NCBI GenBank assembly: GCA_965262455.1
Contig: CBDHFH010000002.1
Span: 116,968 to 180,967 of the forward strand
Direction: 5' to 3'
Origin: UBA1858 sp965262455
Lineage (GTDB): Bacteria > Pseudomonadota > Gammaproteobacteria > UBA4575
DNA: 64,000 nucleotides
Each line of letters opens with the position of its first letter. The stretch's first letter is position 1. Positions 35,217 to 43,023 of the stretch are shown here, one piece after another. The notes below the pieces were generated by a model. That model saw nothing but the letters and a program-made list of their open reading frames with translations, did no database searches and had not been told where the DNA came from. The position numbers and the translations under genes are program-made.

Positions 35217-36593
35217 ATGGTTAAACATGTCTTAATCGTTGATGATGAACCTGACATCAGAGAATTACTCGAAATAACGTTAAGCCGTATGGACTTAGAG
35301 CCATATTCTGCTGCCAATCTCAATGAGGCTAAGACTATCCTGTGTGACCATCCTATAGATTTATGTCTGACCGACATGAAGTTACCAGATGGTGATGGAA
35401 TCGACTTTGTTACCCATATACAAGATGCTTATCCGGACATACCGGTAGCGGTGATTACTGCCTATGGCAGTATGGATGCTGCAATCAAAGCCCTCAAAGC
35501 AGGTGCCTTCGACTTCGTTTCAAAGCCAATTGATTTGAAGATATTGCGTAAATTAATTTCAGGCGCACTTAAGGTATCACCCGTTAAGCAAGAAGCCAAT
35601 CATAGCGACAACAAACAGCTGAATAGTCGCCTGATAGGCACTTCAGAAGCGATGCAAAAACTGAATAAAACGATCTATAAACTTGCTCGCAGCCAAGCTC
35701 CCGTTTATATCCATGGCGAATCAGGCGTAGGCAAAGAGCTTGTTGCCAAAGAAATTCACCTTCAGGGACCTCGACATGAGCAGCCATTTATTCCTGTCAA
35801 TTGTGGCGCTATCCCAACCGAGCTCATGGAGAGTGAATTTTTTGGCCATCTTAAAGGCAGCTTTACTGGTGCAACCGCAGACAAGCAAGGCTTATTTGAA
35901 GCTGCTCAAGGAGGAACGTTATTTCTCGATGAAATTGCGGAACTGCCACTGCATATGCAAGTGAAATTATTACGCGCAATACAAGAACGAGCGATTAAAC
36001 CCATAGGCAGGCAAGAAGAGGTTAACGTTGATGTGCGAATTTTAAGTGCCACACATAAAGACCTGTCTCAAGAAGTAGAAGCGGGCAACTTCAGACAAGA
36101 CTTATTTTATCGCATCAATGTGATTGAATTGCCAGTACCACCCTTACGAGACAGAGCAGAAGATATTGAAATTTTATCGAAACATCTATTGGAAAAAATA
36201 CGTGAAAATTACCAATTAGACTCTTTAACAATACATGAATCCGCGCTTGTTAAATTAGCTGATTATACTTTTCCAGGCAACATACGTGAACTGGAGAATA
36301 TTCTCGAACGTGCAGCAACATTATGTGACGATAACGACATTCAGTCAGATGACATTCAGTTACCCGAAGAACAGGAATCACATTCCGAAACACATCTTGA
36401 TGAAAACTTCTCTGATCAATCAAGTATCACTCTTAGCAAAGATCAATTAGAGGATTATCTAGAGCAAAAAGAGAAAAAAGCAATAACTGCCGCTTTAGAG
36501 CAAACTCGCTGGAACAAAACAGCAGCCGCTAAATTACTCGGCATATCATTCCGGCAGTTGCGCTATAGGCTTAAAAAACTCGGCCTGGAGTGA
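35217..36593 (+). CDS. pilR: Sigma-54-dependent response regulator PilR
   Basis: PilR activates pilA transcription with sigma-54 RNA polymerase. It has an N-terminal receiver domain (phospho-acceptor aspartate in CLTDMKLPDGDG, near residue 53), a central AAA+ domain with GESGVGKELVAKEIH near 170 and a sigma-54 contact loop reading GSFTGA in place of GAFTGA, and a C-terminal Fis-type helix-turn-helix (TAAAKLLGISFRQLRYRLKK, about residues 435-455). The 458 residues match the family. Its likely target, pilA, is 271 bases downstream. Confidence 0.96.
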   Translation: MVKHVLIVDDEPDIRELLEITLSRMDLEPYSAANLNEAKTILCDHPIDLCLTDMKLPDGDGIDFVTHIQDAYPDIPVAVITAYGSMDAAIKALKAGAFDFVSKPIDLKILRKLISGALKVSPVKQEANHSDNKQLNSRLIGTSEAMQKLNKTIYKLARSQAPVYIHGESGVGKELVAKEIHLQGPRHEQPFIPVNCGAIPTELMESEFFGHLKGSFTGATADKQGLFEAAQGGTLFLDEIAELPLHMQVKLLRAIQERAIKPIGRQEEVNVDVRILSATHKDLSQEVEAGNFRQDLFYRINVIELPVPPLRDRAEDIEILSKHLLEKIRENYQLDSLTIHESALVKLADYTFPGNIRELENILERAATLCDDNDIQSDDIQLPEEQESHSETHLDENFSDQSSITLSKDQLEDYLEQKEKKAITAALEQTRWNKTAAAKLLGISFRQLRYRLKKLGLE

Positions 36594-36722
36594 CAATCAG
36601 TGTCACTTATTGCCCATATTACCCTTAGGACAGCCTAATATTTCCATTCGTCACTTTCTATTGACAAGTATGGAGTATTATAAAGTATTGTTTCGCCTGA
36701 AATAATTCAGAGTGTCAACTGT

Positions 36723-36738
36723 TGGCATGATATCTGAA
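36723..36738 (+). promoter_or_regulatory. Tentative sigma-54-type promoter of pilA
   Basis: TGGCATGATATCTGAA matches the -24/-12 consensus TGGCACGN4TTGCW at most positions, but the conserved -12 GC is GA here, which weakens the call. PilR upstream predicts a sigma-54 promoter in this space. It would start transcription near 36748, leaving a leader of about 115 bases. A TTGACA at 36661 has no good -10 partner. Confidence 0.35.
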
Positions 36739-36751
36739 TAATATTTTGCAA

Positions 36752-36817
36752 CGACTGCTGACAGTCGGCCAGTTTCCAGGGGTTCGGGGTAAACCTAAGA
36801 GCGCAAGGAAGCGTAGG
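36752..36817 (+). promoter_or_regulatory. Structured leader of pilA with alternative hairpins
   Basis: Three helices are possible. CGACTG-CTGA-CAGTCG (36752-36767) would stand at the 5' end. GGTT/AACC (36781-36784 with 36792-36795) closes a seven-base loop. CCTA/TAGG (36794-36797 with 36814-36817), extended by CGC/GCG, closes a loop that is exactly AAGGAA, the ribosome-binding site of the short ORF that follows. The second and third helices share bases 36794-36795 and exclude each other, which is the layout of a switch. It does not fit the cyclic-di-GMP riboswitch consensus. Confidence 0.35.
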
Positions 36818-36818
36818 T

Positions 36819-36863
36819 ATGAAAACTTACTTAACCAATACTCTTAAACTAGAGGAGCTTTAA
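36819..36863 (+). CDS. Possible 14-residue leader peptide upstream of pilA
   Basis: ATG at 36819 opens the frame MKTYLTNTLKLEEL, ending at TAA one base before the pilA ATG. AAGGAA lies eight bases upstream of the start, a very good ribosome-binding site. The last codons contain the pilA ribosome-binding site AGAGGAG, so ribosomes finishing this peptide would be positioned to couple to pilA. Its length is within what chance can give. Confidence 0.3.
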   Translation: MKTYLTNTLKLEEL

Positions 36864-36864
36864 A

Positions 36865-37320
36865 ATGAAAAAAGTACAACAAGGTTTTACCTTGATCGAA
36901 TTAATGATCGTAGTTGCAATTATCGGTATTCTTGCTGCCGTAGCATTACCTGCATATCAAGACTACACAATCCGCGCACGCATGGCTGAGCCACTAGGTT
37001 TTATCGCACAAATGAAAACATCAGTGTCTGAGTGCTTACTGAGCACAGGTTCTGTTGGTCGCTGTAATACATCAACACTAGCAGGCATTGACCCAACTCA
37101 AATTGCAAATGGTTCTTCTTATATTTCTGCTGTAAGCGTATCAGGTCAATCAGTGATTACTCTTACTCCTAATTGGAACAATTTAGGTGTAAATGGAGCA
37201 GTTACCGGTAACATTACGTTTACACCAGATACTGCCAATCTTACTGGTGGCGTATCTTGGGAGTGCACCTTATCTAATGCGGACGCAAGTAAGTACGTAC
37301 CTGCTGAATGTCGAGGCTAA
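36865..37320 (+). CDS. pilA: Type IV major pilin PilA
   Basis: The N-terminus MKKVQQG/FTLIELMIVVAI carries a six-residue leader plus glycine, the PilD cleavage point, the phenylalanine that is N-methylated and the glutamate at mature position 5. The hydrophobic helix continues to about residue 30, followed by the globular domain. Four cysteines (in SECLL, GRCNT, WECTL and PAEC) could make two disulfides, including a C-terminal loop. At 151 residues it is a typical type IVa pilin. Serine- and threonine-rich loops could be glycosylation sites, which fits the downstream glycosyltransferase. AGAGGAG precedes the ATG. Confidence 0.96.
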   Translation: MKKVQQGFTLIELMIVVAIIGILAAVALPAYQDYTIRARMAEPLGFIAQMKTSVSECLLSTGSVGRCNTSTLAGIDPTQIANGSSYISAVSVSGQSVITLTPNWNNLGVNGAVTGNITFTPDTANLTGGVSWECTLSNADASKYVPAECRG

Positions 37321-37355
37321 ACGCTTAGCATAGCTTTAAACCATAAGCATAGATT

Positions 37356-37385
37356 AAAAGGCGTAGTATTCACTACGCCTTTTCT
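37356..37385 (+). terminator. Rho-independent terminator of pilA
   Basis: AAAAGGCGTAGT and ACTACGCCTTTT form a perfect twelve-base-pair stem with a four-base loop, followed by CTTTT. It lies 36 bases after the pilA stop and isolates pilA from the glycosyltransferase gene. The A-rich 5' arm makes it usable on the minus strand too. Confidence 0.9.
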
Positions 37386-37409
37386 TTTATCCATATCAAG
37401 CGATTAGTA

Positions 37410-39323
37410 ATGGGTATCTCTTATCTTAAAATTATTTTACTGCTGTTCGCTTTTTCACTATTAACTACTCTTGTCTACTACCCATCATTAAGCGGTGGCT
37501 TCATTCATGACGATCAGCCCAATCTTGTCTCTAATGATGCTGTCAAGATTGAAACACTGTCTCTAGAGTCAATAAAAAATGCATCTATCTCGTCCAGCGC
37601 AGGCAAGCTGAAACGACCTATTAGCATGGGCTCATTTGCCCTAAATTATTATTTTTTTGGCGAAGACCCCTTTTCATTCAAAGTCACCAATCTTATTTTA
37701 CACATCGCCACAGGGTGCCTAATATTTTTCCTTACACTTAAAATTATATATGCGCTTGGCAAAAGGGAAACGATTGACTCAGCATACATTGTTGCCAGCA
37801 TTGTTACTCTTTTATGGCTGATACATCCGTTGCATGTCAGCACAGTCGCCTACATTGTGCAACGCATGGCGATTTTATCTACATTGTTCAGCATTCTTGC
37901 AATTCTTTTTTATATTATTGGCAGACTAAACTCACTATCGAAAAAAGCTAGTTACAGATACTATACTTTAAGTATCTGTTCGTTGATTGCAGGCCTATAC
38001 TCCAAAGAGAACGCCATCCTGATTCCTATTTTCATACTGCTAATCGAAGCCGTTATTTTTTACCCACTAATACATTCCATCAGCTATAGAAAATTATTTA
38101 GGTATTCAGTTTACAGTGGAATCATACTCTCAATTGTATTTCTAATTGTTTTTAGAAATGACCTGCACGCGTATCTGCATGACTGGTATCTTCGGTCACG
38201 AGAGTTCACTATAAGCGAGCGGCTTTATACTCAATTCAGGATTATTGTTCATTATATCAAGTGGCTAATTTTCCCCAACATTCAGGAACTTGGCCTCTTC
38301 CATGATGATATCCCCAATTCCCAGTCTCTTTTTTCTCCAATAACGACCTTACTTAGCGCCTTATTTATTTTGTGTCTTTTCTTGCTAGCAGCATACATTA
38401 GAAATAAGCAACCTTTGGTCACACTTGGTATATTTTGGTTCTTCATAGGTCATTCACTGGAATCGACAATCATTCCCTTAGAGATGGTTTACGAACATAG
38501 AAATTATCTTTCTTCAGTTGGACTGATATTAGCAATCACGAGTTTAATAATTCATCTTTTTAAAAAATATACAAAATTAGCACGATATACTGCTTACTTA
38601 TTTGGCCTGATCGCTATGGTATTCAGCTACACAACATTTACACGCGCTAGCCAATGGTCAGACCCCATTAATTTTGCTTATTTTGAAGTTCTCCATCACC
38701 CAGAATCACTTAGAGCGAATCATACGCTGGGAATGCAATATAAAGGCATGGTAGAAGCAGGCCATAGTGAATACAAAGAAAAAGCCTATAAGCATCTCGA
38801 AAAAGCATCAAAAATTGGTCAAAAAAGACTTTTTTCAGAGGCTGCTTTGATTGCACTAGCAGACAACCTAAATGAACCGGCTAAACCTGAATGGATCGAC
38901 AGGTTAGCTTATAAACTTTCCACCCCCGCCCCAAGAATTGATGACATACAGCTTCTTAGGGAGTTAACTGCCTGTACAAGTGACGCGTGTATACTTCCTA
39001 CAGATGCAGGAGAGCTATTGTTGGACGCTCTGGCCAACAACCCTAGATTAGAAACGCGCATATTGAATCATTCTGCTTATCATTCTGCACGGGCAAATTT
39101 TATATTACAGCGTGGGAAAGATCCTCTAGTGGCAGAAAAACATTTCATTCAAGCGATAGAAATTAACCCCAATAATATTCAAAACTATGTAGATTATGTT
39201 AATTTGCTAGTATTATTAAATCGCACCGAGGAAGCAATCGAACATATAAATGAAGCCAGGAAAAGAAACAGAATATACGAAAACATACAACTATTAGATG
39301 CCTTGGAAGATAAGGTCAAATAA
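37410..39323 (+). CDS. TMTC-like membrane glycosyltransferase with C-terminal tetratricopeptide repeats (probable pilin glycosylation)
   Basis: The 637-residue protein has about ten to eleven membrane helices (residues ~7-420) and a soluble helical C-terminus with TPR-like repeats (KAYKHLEKASKIG near 463, AEKHFIQAIEINPNN near 575). The first external loop has GGFIHDDQPNLVSND with the aspartate pair at residues 34-35, and RPISMGSFALNYYFFG follows near 72. This is the pattern of GT-C transferases related to eukaryotic TMTC O-mannosyltransferases, which use polyprenyl- or dolichyl-phosphate sugars. It begins 26 bases after the pilA terminator, the position used by pilin O-glycosyltransferases in other bacteria. 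Pilin as the acceptor is inferred, not shown. Confidence 0.7.
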   Translation: MGISYLKIILLLFAFSLLTTLVYYPSLSGGFIHDDQPNLVSNDAVKIETLSLESIKNASISSSAGKLKRPISMGSFALNYYFFGEDPFSFKVTNLILHIATGCLIFFLTLKIIYALGKRETIDSAYIVASIVTLLWLIHPLHVSTVAYIVQRMAILSTLFSILAILFYIIGRLNSLSKKASYRYYTLSICSLIAGLYSKENAILIPIFILLIEAVIFYPLIHSISYRKLFRYSVYSGIILSIVFLIVFRNDLHAYLHDWYLRSREFTISERLYTQFRIIVHYIKWLIFPNIQELGLFHDDIPNSQSLFSPITTLLSALFILCLFLLAAYIRNKQPLVTLGIFWFFIGHSLESTIIPLEMVYEHRNYLSSVGLILAITSLIIHLFKKYTKLARYTAYLFGLIAMVFSYTTFTRASQWSDPINFAYFEVLHHPESLRANHTLGMQYKGMVEAGHSEYKEKAYKHLEKASKIGQKRLFSEAALIALADNLNEPAKPEWIDRLAYKLSTPAPRIDDIQLLRELTACTSDACILPTDAGELLLDALANNPRLETRILNHSAYHSARANFILQRGKDPLVAEKHFIQAIEINPNNIQNYVDYVNLLVLLNRTEEAIEHINEARKRNRIYENIQLLDALEDKVK

Positions 39324-39380
39324 AAGCTCTGTTTTATAAAGGCTTCACTTTACTAACCCACACATTACAAAAATATAACT

Positions 39381-40253
39381 ATGACCAGTGACATCACCAT
39401 AGTAATTCCAGCCAAAAACGAAGAAGATAATTTACCGTTATTACTATCTGAGCTGAATAAAACACTACCCGATTGTAAAATCATACTAGTCGATGATGGT
39501 TCTTCGGATGAAACTAAAGCCATCGCTGTGTCACATGGCTGTCAAGTAGTTTCACACCCTTACAGCTTAGGCAATGGTGCTGCTATTAAAACTGGCGCAA
39601 GAGCCGCCAAGACTAAGTACGTTCTATTTATGGATGCAGACGGACAACATGATACAAAAGATATATCTAAGCTACTAACTAAAGTAAATGAAGGCTATAG
39701 TATGGTAGTAGGAGCAAGAGATAATAAATCACAAGCAAATATATTAAGGAAATTTGCAAATGCTCTTTATAACTATATCGCATCAAAAGTGACTGGCCAT
39801 AAAATTTATGATTTAACATCAGGTTTTCGCATTGTAGACAGAGAATTATTTTGTAAATTCTTATTTTTGCTGCCTAACGGATTTTCATATCCAACAACAA
39901 TTACCATGGCATTCTTTAGAAGTGGCTACACTGTTGCATACTCTGAAATCAGGGCAAAAAAAAGAAAAGGTAAAAGTCATATTAACCCTTTAGTTGACGG
40001 CATGCGTTTTTTAGTTATTATTATAAAAGTAGGTTCACTTTATTCACCGCTCAAGTTTTTCACTCCAGCTAGTGCTGTATTTTTTCTATTAGGCTTAATT
40101 AATTACATATACACATATACAACCGATGGCACATTTACCAATATGAGTGCCCTTTTATTAATTTTTGCTTTTTTTATATTTTTATTTGGATTACTAGCAG
40201 AAATGATTACCGTTTTAACTTACGCTTCAATGAATAATGATAGGAAAGAATGA
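39381..40253 (+). CDS. Polyprenyl-phosphate glycosyltransferase (GT2, DPM-like)
   Basis: This 290-residue family 2 glycosyltransferase starts with VIPAKNEEDNLPLLL and has the GT2 nucleotide-sugar motifs ILVDDGSSDET near residue 35 and LFMDADGQHDTKD near 83, then DLTSGFRIVDRELF near 145. The C-terminus carries two membrane helices (residues ~225-280). This architecture is that of dolichyl/polyprenyl-phosphate mannose or glucose synthases, which load a lipid carrier on the cytoplasmic face. It follows the TMTC-like gene by 57 bases and overlaps the next glycosyltransferase by four, so a donor-acceptor relation with the former is a reasonable inference. Confidence 0.85.
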   Translation: MTSDITIVIPAKNEEDNLPLLLSELNKTLPDCKIILVDDGSSDETKAIAVSHGCQVVSHPYSLGNGAAIKTGARAAKTKYVLFMDADGQHDTKDISKLLTKVNEGYSMVVGARDNKSQANILRKFANALYNYIASKVTGHKIYDLTSGFRIVDRELFCKFLFLLPNGFSYPTTITMAFFRSGYTVAYSEIRAKKRKGKSHINPLVDGMRFLVIIIKVGSLYSPLKFFTPASAVFFLLGLINYIYTYTTDGTFTNMSALLLIFAFFIFLFGLLAEMITVLTYASMNNDRKE

Positions 40254-41404
40254 AGGTAATAATGGTATCAACATTTGGCCCCAACATAAGGGGTATAAGT
40301 CCATATGCAGATAATCTTGCTGAAGCATTAAACAAGTATGAGCTTATCAAGCTAAAACAGGTTGATTATAAATCACCTTTTCCCTCCTTTCTCCTTCCAA
40401 AAGGGACAAATTATAAAGCTGATAATTCTTTTGCTAGTGTTAATTATAAAAATCCAAAAACTTGGCGGCTAGATAAAGACAGCAATTGGGATATAGTACA
40501 TCTACAATATTGGAGCCCTGCGTTTTTACCAATATTACTTATACTTATCAACAGGATTAAAAACAAAACAACTAAAGTGATCATCACTTGGCATAACCCC
40601 AAACCACATGAGAGTATCCCACTAATCAAATTCATAGAAAATATTATTGCGAAAATGGCAGATGGAATCATATTTCATAATAATAATTATATGTTAGATA
40701 GAGCTCGTGCCGAGACTAAAAAAAAATGCACAATAATTCATCACGGCTGCAATATAGAAGATACAAATCATGCAAGCAGTAAAGACTACCAACGTTGCAG
40801 TCTTAAAGATGATAGACAATATATTTTATTTTTTGGAAATATAAGGCCGTATAAAGGACTAGAATATCTAATCGATGCATGGCAATTGATCAAGCATAAA
40901 TTTCCTGATGTTGATTTAATAATAGCAGGTAAACTTTGGGAACATAACGACTCTGTCCTCTCTAAAATTGTTAACAAAGTTGCCAAGACCACAAATTACT
41001 CGGATAAAATTAGGGGCGTTCTATCAAAAAATGACAATAAGCAAGTATTAACTGACTTTGAGTTTATAGAAGAAGAAAAACTTATCTCATATATTAAAAT
41101 ATCTAAACTAGCCATTTTCCCATACTCAGAGTTCGAATCTCAATCTGGCGCTGCCATGAAAGCAATTAGCAATAAAACACCTATAATAACCACAAATATA
41201 GGCGGATTAACCGAACTTGTGATAGATAACTCATATGTATCACAATCATGCTCATCAGTATCTTTAGCTAATACAATAGAAAACTCTTTAACTAACTACA
41301 ATGTTGAACTCAGAGCTTTGCAGTTCAATAAAGCCAAAGAGTATTCATGGGATTCTGCGGCGACTAAACATATAAAATTTTATAATCAAATCATAGATGT
41401 TTAA
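40250..41404 (+). CDS. Glycosyltransferase family 4 (GT-B)
   Basis: A 384-residue GT-B glycosyltransferase. The N-terminal domain starts VIMVSTFGPNIRGISPYADN, with a glycine-rich loop. The C-terminal nucleotide-binding domain begins ILFFGNIRPYKGLEYLIDAW near residue 183. The retaining-enzyme motif appears as FESQSGAAMKAISNKTPI and TTNIGGLTELV near 300-325. It would add a hexose or similar sugar to a lipid-linked or protein glycan at the cytoplasmic membrane; the sugar is not deducible. It overlaps the GT2 gene start by four bases and ends 14 bases inside the convergent methyltransferase gene. The sequence is AT-rich, like the rest of the island. Confidence 0.88.
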   Translation: MKVIMVSTFGPNIRGISPYADNLAEALNKYELIKLKQVDYKSPFPSFLLPKGTNYKADNSFASVNYKNPKTWRLDKDSNWDIVHLQYWSPAFLPILLILINRIKNKTTKVIITWHNPKPHESIPLIKFIENIIAKMADGIIFHNNNYMLDRARAETKKKCTIIHHGCNIEDTNHASSKDYQRCSLKDDRQYILFFGNIRPYKGLEYLIDAWQLIKHKFPDVDLIIAGKLWEHNDSVLSKIVNKVAKTTNYSDKIRGVLSKNDNKQVLTDFEFIEEEKLISYIKISKLAIFPYSEFESQSGAAMKAISNKTPIITTNIGGLTELVIDNSYVSQSCSSVSLANTIENSLTNYNVELRALQFNKAKEYSWDSAATKHIKFYNQIIDV

Positions 41405-42056
41405 TTGGCTTTAATATAAAACAGTGGCCCGGATACCAGCTTTTAAATAATCTTATAAACATAGCCGGTATGTACCTACCAATACTTAACTCGCAATGAT
41501 ACTTACTGGGCTCTGCTAACAGTTTTGTGTAGCAATCTGTATATTGAAATTTTGCCAAGCTCATAAGATCCTTAATTTCACGTGAATTAGGGACCATTTT
41601 ATTACCTTTATGACCCGCCATAAAAGGAGATCCGCCATTAGGACAACCTATATATGCCACTCCATCCTTTTTCAGCACTCTATAGATTTCATTAAGATGC
41701 AAGATTTGGTTGCTAACATGCTCAATTACATGGTGTGATATTACAATATCAAATTCATTATCTTCAAAGGGTAAATTTTCATTACTTAAAAGTATGAATT
41801 TATATTTTTTATTTTCATCAGCGTCTTTTTCTTCAACGTCTACTCCCGTAACAATATTTTTATCCACAAAATAACTGGATATCTGTCCATTACCTGAGCC
41901 AACATCAAGTATTTTATTTCCAGTTATATCTTGTCCTAGTGCATCTCTCAAAAATGCTTCAATCATCCTAGCCTTGCGCGAACGATTCAAATACTCTACT
42001 GGACCCTTACCCTTTAGCGTCATAATATTCTGCTTTTCATAACGATTTTTTATCAA
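41391..42056 (-). CDS. Class I SAM-dependent methyltransferase
   Basis: The 221-residue protein has the class I SAM-binding motif ILDVGSGNGQISSYF (residues ~49-63), the acidic motif in TGVDVEEKDADE and the post-motif IVISHHVIEHV near residue 107, plus YRVLKKDGVAYIGCP near 125, the usual methyltransferase_11 layout. The C-terminal 60 residues are lipid- or sugar-type variable sequence. It is the last gene of the minus-strand island operon and overlaps the flippase-like gene by 20 bases. Methylation of the glycan or its carrier is an inference from context. Confidence 0.85.
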   Translation of the reverse strand: MIKNRYEKQNIMTLKGKGPVEYLNRSRKARMIEAFLRDALGQDITGNKILDVGSGNGQISSYFVDKNIVTGVDVEEKDADENKKYKFILLSNENLPFEDNEFDIVISHHVIEHVSNQILHLNEIYRVLKKDGVAYIGCPNGGSPFMAGHKGNKMVPNSREIKDLMSLAKFQYTDCYTKLLAEPSKYHCELSIGRYIPAMFIRLFKSWYPGHCFILKPIKHL

Positions 42057-43023
42057 AAAATGTATTCACCTCAACCAACATACCAACCAATCCAATTATT
42101 AACTGCACTACCAGAGCTAATAACGCGTAACTAATGATATAGTCACTCGCATATCCATATATACCAAATAGACTTATAAATGATATTTCTCTAACCCCTA
42201 TACCAGCAAGACTTATTGGCACACTGACAAGAATAAATACGAATGACCTTATCCATGCAAGAACATAAAATTCTACTTCTATCCCCATAGCAAGAAATAG
42301 AAAATAACCACCTAGTAAAAAAGCAATATGACCAACAATGCTTGATAATACTACAATTGACAATATATTTGATTTTCTTAACTTTAATAGTTCCGCGGAT
42401 TCTTTCCACTTATTAATTAAATTTTTAACATTAACGAAAAATAGTATTCTTTCTAGAACCTTGCTAGCTATAATAAATAGGTTTCCATTTATCGAAATAA
42501 AAAAAATATAAATGATAGCTGCAAGTGCAACGAGCACAGAAATAGATACCCAAATCACCCAATGAGGTACTAACGAACTGGCGTCTATGAAAATGAAGAC
42601 TAGCGTCATCAAGGCCGCAAAGAATAATGCCACCATTGCTTCAAATGAAACTAGTAAAAATGCATATTTTGGATCGGATATAAGCCTATATTTATTCCAT
42701 CTAATGACCGCCACAGCAGCTTTAGGCAATAACATGGTATAAAATCTCATTGCCAAGTTAATTGCAACTACTTTATTCAGTGCTACATTATTTTTACTTA
42801 TCAAGATACTCCATATCATATATGACTTACATATAACAGTTCCTATTGTCACCAGCATGACGCATAGTAAAAATAGAAATTTATCAGTGGTCATCAATAT
42901 AGAATACACATCATTCAGATCAACCAACGACAAACAGTAATAAAATAGAGCCAAAGATACTATAAGTTTAATTAAAAACTTAGCATATGAGCTATCAAAA
43001 ATCTTATTTAAAAAAACTAGCAT
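42037..43023 (-). CDS. Flippase-like integral membrane protein (LPG synthase TM domain family)
   Basis: This 328-residue protein has about eight membrane helices and fits the lysylphosphatidylglycerol-synthetase transmembrane family (UPF0104, flippase-like), marked by AMRFYTMLLPKAAVAVIRWNK near residue 90 and by VSVPISLAGIGVREISFI near 270, the family's PxSxxGxGxRE motif. Such proteins occur in glycan and lipid clusters and are thought to move lipid-linked intermediates. The soluble catalytic half of MprF is absent, so lysyl transfer is excluded. It overlaps its neighbours by 20 bases on each side. Confidence 0.8.
   Translation of the reverse strand: MLVFLNKIFDSSYAKFLIKLIVSLALFYYCLSLVDLNDVYSILMTTDKFLFLLCVMLVTIGTVICKSYMIWSILISKNNVALNKVVAINLAMRFYTMLLPKAAVAVIRWNKYRLISDPKYAFLLVSFEAMVALFFAALMTLVFIFIDASSLVPHWVIWVSISVLVALAAIIYIFFISINGNLFIIASKVLERILFFVNVKNLINKWKESAELLKLRKSNILSIVVLSSIVGHIAFLLGGYFLFLAMGIEVEFYVLAWIRSFVFILVSVPISLAGIGVREISFISLFGIYGYASDYIISYALLALVVQLIIGLVGMLVEVNTFFDKKSL

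Noticed and set aside
36752..36865. Cyclic-di-GMP (GEMM) riboswitch upstream of pilA
   Set aside because: Such riboswitches precede pilin genes in some bacteria, but the conserved GCAAA/GACGCAAAGCC core and tetraloop order are not present here.
42037..43023. MprF lysylphosphatidylglycerol synthase
   Set aside because: Only the membrane domain is present; the catalytic aminoacyl-transfer half is missing.
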